Positions 55,976 through 64,000 of a stretch of 64,000 nt of DNA are shown in pieces. A model generated the notes under the pieces. The model was not told the origin of the DNA. It saw nothing but the letters and a program-made list of their open reading frames with translations, and did no database searches. Within the stretch, counting starts at the first letter, position 1, and the number at the start of each line of letters is the position of its first letter. The translations under genes and the position numbers were made by a program. The stretch covers positions 124,001-188,000 of the forward strand of contig NW_020853301.1 of the NCBI RefSeq assembly GCF_000972845.2. The letters are read 5' to 3'. This stretch comes from Larimichthys crocea (Eukaryota > Chordata > Actinopteri > Sciaenidae).

Positions 55976-57250
55976 GGGTGCATAGGAGATTGCATCAGCT
56001 AGTACATTATCACTACCCTTAATGTGACATACATCCAGGGTGTAAGGCTGTAAAAATAGCAATCACCTCATAAGCCTACTATTGGTCAATATAGGTCAAA
56101 GGGTTATGGTCTGTATAAATGGTCACAGGCCGAGATTGGGTCAACATATACTTCAAAAAATTTCAGGGCCCAAATCAAAGCTAGAGTCTCCTTTTCAATT
56201 ACTGAATAATTTAGCTGGTGATGTTTGAACTTACATGAGAAAAAGGCAGTGGGACAAGTAGGCTTGTCAGTGGAGTCACCACAGTTTGGACAAAAGCTAT
56301 AATAATACCCCACTAACCCAAGGAACTGCATCAGTTCTCTTTTAGATGCTGGCACTGGGTAGTTGAGGATGGCCTCCACCTTCTCCTGCACTGGACCCTC
56401 ACCCTGAACAACCACCTTACCCAGATAGGTTACGGTCGCCTTTGCAAACTCACACTTTGCTAAATTGACAGTTAAATCTGCCTGGGTCAACTGGTCAAGC
56501 ACTGCACACGAACGCTGAACATGAGTTTCCCACGTCTCACTAAACACCACAACATCGTCCAAATAAGCTGAACATCCCACTAACCCAGCTAACACCTTAT
56601 TCATAAGACGCTGAAAGGTTGCTGGAGCATTTTGGAGACCAAATGGCATGACAGAATAAGAAAACAAACCCCATGGTAATAAATGATGAAATTTCCATGG
56701 CCCTGGCTGTCAGTGGCACCTACCAATAACCTTTCAAAAGATCCAGTTTAGTCACAAATTTGGCACCACCCACTTGATCAATGCAGTCCTCAATGCGAGG
56801 AAGTGGATAACAGTCAAGCCTGGTGACTGCATTAACCTTTCTGAAATCTGCGCAAAATCTGTCTGACCTATCCGCCTTATCTACCAACAGATATGACAAA
56901 GCCCAGCCTGAGCATGATGGTTCCGCTTACCCATGTTGCAGCAAATACTCTACCTCCTTCTCCATACGCTGACGCTTTTCCATTGGCAGCCTGTAAGCAC
57001 ACTGCCTCACAGGCAAAGCATCCGCCACCTCTATGTCATGCTCGATCATGTGAGTGCGTGATGATGTATCTGAAAAAAGAGACAAATGAGACCGCAGCAA
57101 TTTCACCAGATCTTCCTGCGGAGTATCTGAAAGATAACTAAATTGACTGGGAAGATCGTTCAGATACTCTGAATTTTTAAGCTTTCCAGTCAAAATGGGC
57201 TCAGAGGGAACATCAAAATCATCCGAAGGCCCAGAAACAACTGTGGCCAC
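55976..57250 (-). pseudogene. Gmr1-like RT and RNase H
   Basis: Pre-RT: LLRSHLSLFSDTSSRTHMIE HDIEV, then LPMEKRQRMEKEVEYLLQHG. RT: around 56870 DKADRSDRFCADFRKVNAVT, after a shift VMPFGLQNAPATFQRLMNKV and AYLDDVVVFSE (YLDD intact), TYLGKVV and QFLGLVGYYYSFCPN. RNase H: HHQLNYSVIEKETLALIWAL KFFEVYV, then HIKGSDNVLADAISYAPC and a stop near 55976. The connection between FCPN and the RNase H catalytic Asp is deleted, and the TDHNPL part is scrambled. No start codon: this is an internal part of a polyprotein. Confidence 0.86.
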
Positions 57251-57299
57251 GGGCTTAGCAACACCATCACCTACAGGAAGTGTGTCACTTCATGGCAGA

Positions 57300-57855
57300 G
57301 GGAGTCAAAAAGGATTTTACATGACACCACTGCACTTTTTTCCTCCTGTCGGTGTGGCAATCAAATAGTCCCTGTCAGACATCCTGCTTTTCACTGTGTA
57401 AGGCCCACTAAATCTTGCCTGAAACGGTGAACCAATCACAGGTAACAAAACCAGAACCTGGCCCTTTTGCTCAAACAGCTGGGACTTTTTGGTCAAAGCC
57501 CTCCTTCATTTTTCTTTAAACTCCACCAATATTCTTGTGAGCAGTAGCACAGGCAACCCCCCAGAACTGCTAGTGGCCCCCGGACAGAGTGACCGAACAC
57601 TAGCTCATTTGGACTGAAACCAGTACTGGTCTGTGACACCTCCCGTATTGCCAACAATAACCATGGCAGGCCTTCTTCCCAAACCTGAGAAAGCTTGGTA
57701 CAGTTGGAACGCAACATAGATTTTAATGTTTGATGAAAATGTTCCAGAACCCCCTGAGACTCCGGATGATAACCACTAGAGACAGTCTTGAGGTCACCCT
57801 CTGAACCAACCATCTCAAATAAAGGCCTCAGTGTAAGATCTACAGCCTGTTTCTT
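57300..57855 (-). pseudogene. Gmr1-like integrase, C-terminal half
   Basis: Reads LKTVSSGYHPESQGVLEHFH QTLKSMLR: the YHPxSQG..E block with the third catalytic acid (Glu in LEHF). Then TKLSQVWEEGLPWLLLAIRE and GFSPNELVFGHSVRGPL. After a shift come QLFEQKGQVLVLLP, GSPFQARFSGPYTV (GPF/Y module) and DYLIATPTGGKKVQWCHV. The first two Asp residues and the zinc region are missing. Position upstream of RT, with linker sequence continuing into RT, supports a Gmr1-like order and argues against a tandem of two elements. Confidence 0.84.
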
Positions 57856-58290
57856 CACTGTAAATTCTAACAAGTTGAGTTTACTTAAAGAAATGAAGGA
57901 AACCAATTACCTTGGGAAAAGAAAGTAAACAAACTTATTTGTGTGAAGTAGTGTGAAATTATTATATTTAAGTGAGCTGTACTGTTTTGAAGTTGTGAGA
58001 ACTTAATCTATCTCAGTATAGTTTAATTCAAATCAAGCTGTTACAACTCAAATACTTTGAGTCATATTAACTTAATATATTCTGCCAAAACAAGTGGGCA
58101 TCACTTGAAATTTGTATTACACTTCACTTGAGGTGTCTTAGTGTAATCCACTTCAATAAAGTTGACAGGAACTCAATAAAGATAAGTCACATTAAGTTAA
58201 TATACTGTGCCAAAGTAAGTGGGCAGTACTTAAAAATTAAATAAATGCACTTAACATACATTAGTTTATCTAACTTTAAAATAAGAGTTC
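57856..58290. repeat. CACTA-like terminus with ACTTAA-type internal repeats
   Basis: Begins CACTGTAAATTCTAACAAGT, resembling EnSpm/CACTA termini, directly against the truncated integrase. Internal units share AACTTAATAT...TCTGCCAAA and AAGTGGGCA(T/G)(C/T)ACTT (about 58070-58110 and 58195-58235). The opposite terminus was not identified. (CAA)n follows at 58300-58320. Confidence 0.45.
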
Positions 58291-58319
58291 ACAAAAAACA
58301 ACAACAACAACAACAACAA

Positions 58320-59238
58320 TCAACATGCTGTTCATTCTGAAACTTCTCTAGACAGAGACCATCAAAGGTTTGACTAAACAATTTGCAGGAGATAGATAAA
58401 CAATAAGGTCAGACCATCTCTTTAGCACCACATATACTTAGTTTTTAAAATGGTTCTTACCTCAAAAAATTACATGTACTGTAATTTGAATAATAATACT
58501 TGGCCATCTGGCAATTTTTGTTAATACTGCAATTAATTGTTGAGCCTTAGTCCAAACTCTTCTGTTAGCAGAAAACCAAGCCAATCAATGCAGGGGAGAG
58601 AAAACGGGGAATAAATTATGCTAACCAGTTAGAGGCTAATCCTTCCTTGTAGTATGCTGATTGGTTCAGATTCCTGCTAAATTATGACTTTCTCTAAATA
58701 ATTTCTTCAATATTATGTGTTTGTGAGTGTAAGAGCGTGCATGTGTGCGAGTGAGTGAGACAGAAAGCGTATGTCAGTATGAGTGAAAATCAGTATGTGA
58801 TGTATGGCAGTCAGTGAGACTTAAGAGTGAGAGTGAGTGTGAGTGAGGTGTAATGATTGGTCTGGATGTAAGCTAACAGAAGGCTTTTGATTCACAATGG
58901 ACACTTTCCTGAATGTCTCAGAGCAACAAACAGACTTAACAACAAACAGACTTGGCAACATTTAGTCTGTAAAAAATTTTTTAAAACCTGATAATAAAAC
59001 TGTATTATTACATAGAAGTGTACTTCTTCAAAGCAGCTAAATTAAAAGGGATAGTTCGTTTTTTTTTTCAACCATTCTTTGTTCTCTTTTTATTTGAAAA
59101 GTAACGAAATACATTTTGGTACCGGTACTGAATACCAAAATGTTGGTATCGTGACAACACTGAGGCACACTACATTTTAATACTAAACATCACATACTGT
59201 ATGTATGGAAGAGGATTAGGGCCACATAAAAAAAAATA
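58320..59238. other. Unassigned stretch
   Basis: No gene seen. It includes a GAGTGA-rich low-complexity tract (58735-58850) and, at 59100-59160, a TACCGGTACTGAATACCAAA / TTGGTATCGTGACAACACTG block that looks like the end of a dispersed fish repeat. Confidence 0.45.
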
Positions 59239-59254
59239 AATCTCAGAATTCTGA

Positions 59255-60600
59255 AACTTTTTTTTAATATATATTTTATTTTTGAATTTTTCCAAGAACA
59301 AGGACGAGGTTATGGTTACAAACGGACAGGACAAAACAAAACCAAATCAGGAAAAAAAAGTCAATATCCACAAGGTGGAAACATAAAATTAAAATAAACT
59401 CACAATAACCGGACAATGGACAATGGGGGGGAAAAAAAACCCAAAACAATAATAATTAAAATATTAATAATAACTTAATAAATAAAATACATCTTGCAAT
59501 AATCAAAAATACAAAGAGAGACAAAAGGTAGCATAACTGCTTATAGATCATGCCAAGCCTTGCTTAAATACAGGGAAATTAGTCAACCTGGTGTGCTGGT
59601 ATATTTTCCATATAAATTAGAAATGGTTGCCATATTTTATAAAAAGTCTTACTTCTTTTCTGCATCCAATAGGTGATTTTCTCTAGGGGTACACAGCTAT
59701 TGATTTCACAAAGCCACATTTTAATTGGAAGAGGGGCATCTGATTTCCACTTTATCGCAATACATTTCTTAGCAATTGTCAAAAGGATTTCTGTGAGTTT
59801 CTTTGCATAATTTGTCTCAAGATTAGAGTTAGTAAAGTTCTCTAGTAGACAGATTTCAGGGTCCAGTGGAAACGTAACCCTGTGGATGTTTGATAAAGTT
59901 TCACATACCCCCTGCCAAAACCCCTGCAGTTTAGAACACTGCTAGGTAGAATGAAGAAATGTTCCTTCCTCCGTGCCACATCTAAAACAGAGAGGTGATA
60001 TATTGAAGTTGTATTTGTGAAATTTATGTGGGGTAATATACAGCTGATGCAGGAAGTTGAATTGTATCAACCTGTACCTAGCATTTAAAGTAGAGGTGAC
60101 CCCATCCCTGCACAAGTTCCTCCATAACTGCTCCTCGATAGTTATTCCCAGGTCCTTCTCCCATTTAACCCTTGACCTGTCCCTATCTGGTATAGATAAA
60201 GTCGACAAAAGAGCTGTATACACCCTTGAGATAGTTCTAAACAGTTGGCCAGCATGACACAGATGCTCAACTGGAAACATGGGGAGTAAATCCCAATTTC
60301 CTTTTTGATTGGCTTTAATAAAATCACGTAACTGGAGATAACTAAGGAAATCTTTATTTGTCAATCTGTACTTTTCTTTAAACTGTTCTAAAGACATAAA
60401 AACTCCATCTTTATAGCAGTGTTCTAGGTGGCAAATGCCTTTCTCCTGCCAAAATCTAAAGTTGCCACTTACCATCTTTGGTAGCAATCCATTTCCCCAT
60501 AATGGGGTTTTAGGAGAAAGAAATCCTTCTATCTTAAAAAGTTCACGCAGTTTATACCAAACTTGGATTAAATGGATGATTAAAGGGTTATCAATGCAGT
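59255..60600 (-). mobile_element. 5'-truncated L1 with target-site duplication
   Basis: AATCTCAGAATTCTGA occurs exactly at 59239-59254 and 60601-60616, and the minus-strand 3' end is an A-rich tail (T/A tract at 59259-59290). The body holds the last ~300 codons of ORF2 plus the 3' UTR. Typical target-primed insertion with 5' truncation. Confidence 0.9.
59579..60530 (-). pseudogene. L1 ORF2 C-terminal region
   Basis: Open stretch reads LEQFKEKYRLTNKDFLSYLQ LRDF, KWEKDLGITIEEQLWRNLC, LNARYRLIQFNFLHQLY and SPLCFRCGTEEGTFLHST, the cysteine/histidine knuckle. After a TAG near 59942 it continues to ILLTIAKKCIAIKWKSDAPL and PFLIYMEN. This region follows the RT thumb in L1 ORF2p and assists RNA binding. 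No RT catalytic part is included. Confidence 0.87.
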
Positions 60601-60729
60601 AATCTCAGAATTCTGACTTTTAATCTCAGAATTCTAACTTTGAAACTCAGAATTCTGAGTTTTAAGTGGAACCTGCAGGACCACTTCAATTCACTTGAGC
60701 ACTAGAAGAGACTGTGAAGAGAAGAGAAA

Positions 60730-60804
60730 ATGTTGGACTTGAGCGATTTTTTGTGCCTTCAAGGGATCCCAGAAGATGCAATTAAACTGATGGAAGAGGA
60801 AAAG
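60730..60804 (+). CDS. Possible first coding exon with SAM-like start
   Basis: ATG at 60730 opens 25 codons, MLDLSDFLCLQGIPEDAIKL MEEEK, ending in phase 0 at AAAG/GTGAGT, a good splice donor. The wording FLxxQGIPEDAI..MEEEK is like the N-terminus of SAM-like domains in uncharacterised multi-copy fish proteins. A ~60-bp leader precedes it. No second exon is visible before the BEL/Pao LTR starting ~190 bp downstream, so the rest would lie beyond that insertion or be lost. Role unknown. It could also be a chance frame. Confidence 0.45.
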
Positions 60805-60994
60805 GTGAGTGAAAAGTCAATATGAGTTGGTTTGCTGGCTGGTGTTTATAAAAGATCAGCTGTAACAGAAATGAAGCATGTAAGGTGTGGTAACTCAGGT
60901 TAGTTAGTAGTACATTTGTTAGCTGTTGGACGTTAGTCGCTGGTTTCTTGTTTTGGGGCAATTTTTAATCATTATATCTAGCTAATATGACTAT

Positions 60995-61350
60995 TGGTAT
61001 AGTGGCCCTTTGTCACTATACGCGCACGCTGGTGATTTTAAGGGCTTGTACGCATGCCAGTGTAGGTGCATAACACAGCCAATGTCCAAGCAGCATTACT
61101 GATTATGTTGCATATTTATTTTGATACACACAGCCATTTCACGAGTACTCACTTTTAACAATAGTACACCTGCGGCGTTACACGCCATGGCACGGTCAAA
61201 AACCGTATAGATTCCCCAGCAAGCGCGCCTGCACTGATTACCCCACCTACCTATATAGACTCTTGCAATAGCCTAATTAGGTACTGCCACCTACTGGCAC
61301 AAATGAGTACAACACTCATGAAACAGAATGACCAATTTGGCTCCTACACA
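60995..61350 (-). repeat. Probable 3' LTR of the BEL/Pao element
   Basis: In element sense, TGTGTAGGAGCC begins right after a purine-rich ATTAGGGGCCGG, 120 bp downstream of the pol stop, and the segment ends near ...GGGCCACTATACCA. Its CpG-rich core has a TATATAG at about 61250-61256. The left edge is approximate because the partner LTR is outside the window. Confidence 0.6.
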
Positions 61351-61472
61351 CCGGCCCCTAATTGTTAATGGTGTGTAAGCATAACAATTCAAACAAATAA
61401 ACAAACAAAGGAGCCAAAAGTTCTTCTTAAGTGGTAGATGTACACCCCATATCTTATTAATGGATAAACCAA

Positions 61473-64000
61473 TTAGTCATCATGGGCTGCCATCAGCAGG
61501 CAAAGTTTAGTTACAGGCCTTTCCATAATACTAAATTTTGTCTTAAGACGGGCAGATCGCACAAATCCATTCTTGTCAGGAAAGGTTTCCAGCACTTTAC
61601 CGAGCAGCCAAGAGCCTCGAGGAGATGTCGAGTCCACCACTAAAACGACGTCCCCAGCAACAAGACTTCTTTTCCCCTGGTTCCATTTCTGCCTCTCCTG
61701 AAGCAACAGAAGATACTCTTGCACCCATCGCTTCCAGAACAAATCTGAGAGGTATTGGACCTGTCTCCACCGTCGCTTGACATACAGATCTTGCTTCACA
61801 AACAGTCCAGGTGGTACAGCAGGTTTGCCTTTTAGGAGGAGAATATGATTGGGTGTAAGAGGTTCAAGGTCGTTCGGATCCTCTGATAACTTGGTGATGG
61901 GCCGATCATTTAGTATGGCCTCAACTTCACAAAGAACTGTATGCAGTCCATCATCATCCAGTGTTTGTAGACGCAGAACGGAATTGAGCACTTTTCTGAC
62001 CATCCGGATGACACGCTCCCAAACACCACCATGATGGGATGCTGCAGGTGTATTGAAACTCCACTTGATTCCATGTTGAAGCAGTGCTCCCTGTATCTTG
62101 CTGTGATTCAACTTTGCAAGAGCCTCATGCAATTCTCTCTCGGATCCAACAAAGTTAGTGCCATTGTCAGACAACATATGAGTAACTTGGCCTCTTCTGC
62201 TCATAAATCGCCTCAAAGCATTAATGCATGCATCAGTGTCTAATGAAGTCGCCATCTCCAGGTGAACTGCTCTGCTTGACAAACAGGTAAAAATCACTCC
62301 ATAGCGTTTACACATGCTTCTCCCTCTTTTCACCTCAATTGGTCCAAAGTAGTCGACTCCCACACTTGTAAATGGAGGAAGATCAGGCAGAGTCCTCTCC
62401 AGTGGCAAATCTGCCATCTTTTGTTCACCAGGTCGTACAGCGAAGCGTCTGCAAGTGCAACAGTCAGATATAACCTTTCTTATTGCTGAATTAGCCCCTG
62501 TGATCCAATATTTTTTCCTCAGTGTGGACAATGTGTGATTTCTTCCACTGTGGCCCAGCTGATGGTGGATGTGTCTTAAGATGAGAGTTGCAACATGTTG
62601 ATCTTTAGAAAGAATGAGTGGATGCTTACTCTCCTCTTGCAGCGCTGCTTTACTCAACCGCCCTCCAACTCTCAGCAGGCCATCTTCCAGGCGTGGATCC
62701 AGTTTGTACACAGAACTTTTTCTGACTGATGACTTTCCAGACAAGAGTGTGTCAATTTCCTCCTTAAATTGCTGTTGTTGAGCATACTTAATGATGGAAA
62801 CCTCTGCCTCCAATAGGTCACCTGAAGAAACACTCTGCCCCCCAAGTGTCTTTCTGATCCTCTTCATCTCCAACTGTACGTGTGTGGACTGATTGTTTGG
62901 GTCAGATACCAGCTCCTTTCTCACTTGGCGTAATTTCAACAGAGCTCTCTTCACCTTGAGGAACCATGTGACTGAGACCTTCAGCCTCTGCCAGCTTGAA
63001 AAATAAATAAGCAGTTTGTCAGTAGCACTAGGTGAGTCTTTCACAATCACTGCACTCACAATGAAGTCTCTTTTTACTTCTGGGTCATCCAATGAAATGG
63101 CCGTCCCCACAACACACTCTGGCCAATGCTCCTCTGACTTCCATAGGAAGTTGGGCCCTTTCACCCAACTGCTGCCAGTCAACAGTGCGTCCACCTTCAT
63201 ACCTCTGGATGCATCATCAGCTGGATTCATCTTAGAACTTACATATCTCCACTGTGACACATTGGTGGCATCCCTGATGGTTGAAACTCTGTTTCCCACG
63301 AAGGTATGAAATCGCTTATCTTCATTTTTTATATATTTCAGGACAGAGGTGCTGTCTGTCCAGAAGACTGAATCTTCCAACCGTAGCTGCAGCTCTGCTC
63401 TCAACATCCTGTCCACTCGAACAGCAAGAACCGCCGCTGTGAGCTCCAAATGTGGGATGGTGACCTGTTTTAATGGTGTCACTCTTGCTTTTCCAAGCAG
63501 GAAGGCAACGTGAACATTATGCTGACAGTTCTCCATCCTCACATAACTGACGACACCGTAACCACATTCACTTGCGTCGGAGAAGTGATGCACACGAGCA
63601 TGTACAAGTGGTCCAAAATCCTTTGGCTTAATGCACCTCTCAATCTTAAACTCTGCAAGCCTGACAAGCTCCTCCAGCCACTTTGTCCAGTGTTGCTGTA
63701 TGTCACTTGGTAAGTTGTCGTCCCACCCAAAGTTTCTCCTGCATAGCTCCTGCAGCAACACTTTGCCTGGTAGAGTGATTGGTGCAATAAACCCCAAAGG
63801 ATCATACACTGAACTGAGCAGAGAAAGCATGCCACGTCGAGTGTAAGGTTTTTCTTTCACCAACATCTTAAATTGGAAAGCGTCACTTTCGATGCACCAC
63901 TGCAAACCAAGGGCTCTTTCCAAGGGAAGACTGTCTCTGTCTAGATCCAGTTCCTTTAAGTCTTTGGCTCGATGCTCCTCTGCGACAGCCTGCAGCACCA
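61473..64000 (-). CDS. pol: BEL/Pao Pol, C-terminal part (RT thumb, RNase H, integrase)
   Basis: 841 visible codons, open to the window edge. The RT end/Pao region is RRGMLSLLSSVYDPLGFIAP. RNase H: HFSDASECGYG (Asp ~140), PHLELTAAVLAVRV (Glu) and VFWTDSTSVL (Asp), then MNPADDASRG. Integrase: zinc region HHQLGHSGRNHT ... CCTCRR, then VGVDYFGPIEV (Asp ~549), LSDNGTNFVG (Asp ~609) and GGVWERVIRM (Glu, 50 residues later). The C-terminal DUF5641-like tail has KRWVQEYLLLLQERQKW, GDVVLVVD and GSWLLGKVLETF, with a stop after MAAHDD. All catalytic residues are present. There is no start codon in view; it is part of a polyprotein. Confidence 0.94.
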   Translation of the reverse strand, partial: VLQAVAEEHRAKDLKELDLDRDSLPLERALGLQWCIESDAFQFKMLVKEKPYTRRGMLSLLSSVYDPLGFIAPITLPGKVLLQELCRRNFGWDDNLPSDIQQHWTKWLEELVRLAEFKIERCIKPKDFGPLVHARVHHFSDASECGYGVVSYVRMENCQHNVHVAFLLGKARVTPLKQVTIPHLELTAAVLAVRVDRMLRAELQLRLEDSVFWTDSTSVLKYIKNEDKRFHTFVGNRVSTIRDATNVSQWRYVSSKMNPADDASRGMKVDALLTGSSWVKGPNFLWKSEEHWPECVVGTAISLDDPEVKRDFIVSAVIVKDSPSATDKLLIYFSSWQRLKVSVTWFLKVKRALLKLRQVRKELVSDPNNQSTHVQLEMKRIRKTLGGQSVSSGDLLEAEVSIIKYAQQQQFKEEIDTLLSGKSSVRKSSVYKLDPRLEDGLLRVGGRLSKAALQEESKHPLILSKDQHVATLILRHIHHQLGHSGRNHTLSTLRKKYWITGANSAIRKVISDCCTCRRFAVRPGEQKMADLPLERTLPDLPPFTSVGVDYFGPIEVKRGRSMCKRYGVIFTCLSSRAVHLEMATSLDTDACINALRRFMSRRGQVTHMLSDNGTNFVGSERELHEALAKLNHSKIQGALLQHGIKWSFNTPAASHHGGVWERVIRMVRKVLNSVLRLQTLDDDGLHTVLCEVEAILNDRPITKLSEDPNDLEPLTPNHILLLKGKPAVPPGLFVKQDLYVKRRWRQVQYLSDLFWKRWVQEYLLLLQERQKWNQGKRSLVAGDVVLVVDSTSPRGSWLLGKVLETFPDKNGFVRSARLKTKFSIMERPVTKLCLLMAAHDD

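Larger units (their letters stand above)
55646..57855 (-). mobile_element. Gmr1-like Gypsy LTR retrotransposon, decayed 3' half
   Basis: Minus-strand order is integrase C-terminal part (57855-57300), linker and RT (57250-56300), RNase H (56280-55976) and one LTR (55646 to about 55970). Integrase before RT is the diagnostic gene order of Gmr1-like elements, first described in cod. gag, protease, the first half of integrase and the 5' LTR are missing; the copy ends at a CACTA-like repeat. Several frameshifts and deletions are present. Confidence 0.82.
60995..64000 (-). mobile_element. BEL/Pao LTR retrotransposon, 3' half (runs off the window)
   Basis: Minus-strand pol with BEL/Pao-type RNase H and integrase, a probable 3' LTR to the left, and no frame breaks in 2.5 kb. 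gag, protease and most of RT lie beyond position 64000. The intact frame suggests a recent insertion. Confidence 0.88.

Noticed and set aside
1..64000. CRISPR arrays, phage, plasmid, operon or tRNA/rRNA genes
   Set aside because: No spaced direct repeats, prokaryotic gene organisation or intact tRNA/rRNA structure; only tRNA-derived SINE pieces are present.

Overview
This window is vertebrate nuclear DNA, almost certainly from a teleost fish. There are long non-coding stretches, GT-AG introns, CA/GA/ATGG microsatellites and a 10-N assembly gap. The transposable-element mix is typical of fish: Ty3/Gypsy, a Gmr1-like element, BEL/Pao, DIRS, L1, L2, RTE-tail, hAT, Harbinger, Tc1, CACTA-like repeats and tRNA-derived SINEs. 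There are no operons, tRNA/rRNA genes or CRISPR arrays. Nearly everything recognisable is mobile DNA; the only host-type coding remnants are a SAMD3-like pseudogene (26.9-30.5 kb) and one possible SAM-like first exon (60.7 kb).

Layout. 1-1.8 kb: no gene seen. 1807-9801: a complete, apparently very young Ty3/Gypsy retrotransposon on the minus strand, with two 902-bp LTRs, a tRNA-Pro-type primer-binding site, gag, pol and a -1 frameshift signal. 9.8-12.5 kb: unassigned. 12.5-34.0 kb: a nested tower. An L2-type LINE is split by an L1 (L1a), which is split by a second L1 (L1b), which contains a ~13-kb unrelated block carrying the SAMD3-like pseudogene. The broken L2 and L1a reading frames rejoin in frame when the inserts are removed. 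34.0-39.0 kb: a ~70-bp minisatellite interrupted by a non-autonomous hAT, which is interrupted by a larger hAT with a ZMYM1-like transposase; both have 8-bp target duplications. 39.0-43.3 kb: a LINE RT fragment, an L2 esterase fragment, a DIRS tyrosine-recombinase remnant with its inverted terminal repeats, an RTE tail and a SINE.

43.3-47.3 kb: unassigned with microsatellites. 47.3-51.5 kb: a Tc1 relic, a SINE-like piece and a decayed L1 (L1c). 51.9-55.5 kb: a LINE endonuclease relic split by a Harbinger element, which holds an L2-type LINE tail, which holds a small BED-finger hAT. 55.6-57.9 kb: a decayed Gmr1-like LTR element in which integrase precedes reverse transcriptase. 57.9-60.6 kb: CACTA-like repeats and a 5'-truncated L1. 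60.7 kb: possible SAM-like exon. 61.0-64.0 kb: an intact-looking BEL/Pao pol running off the right edge.

The youngest pieces are the Gypsy and BEL/Pao elements (long open frames). The LINEs and DNA transposons are decayed, and two carry short fold-back (template-switch-like) inversions inside coding sequence.
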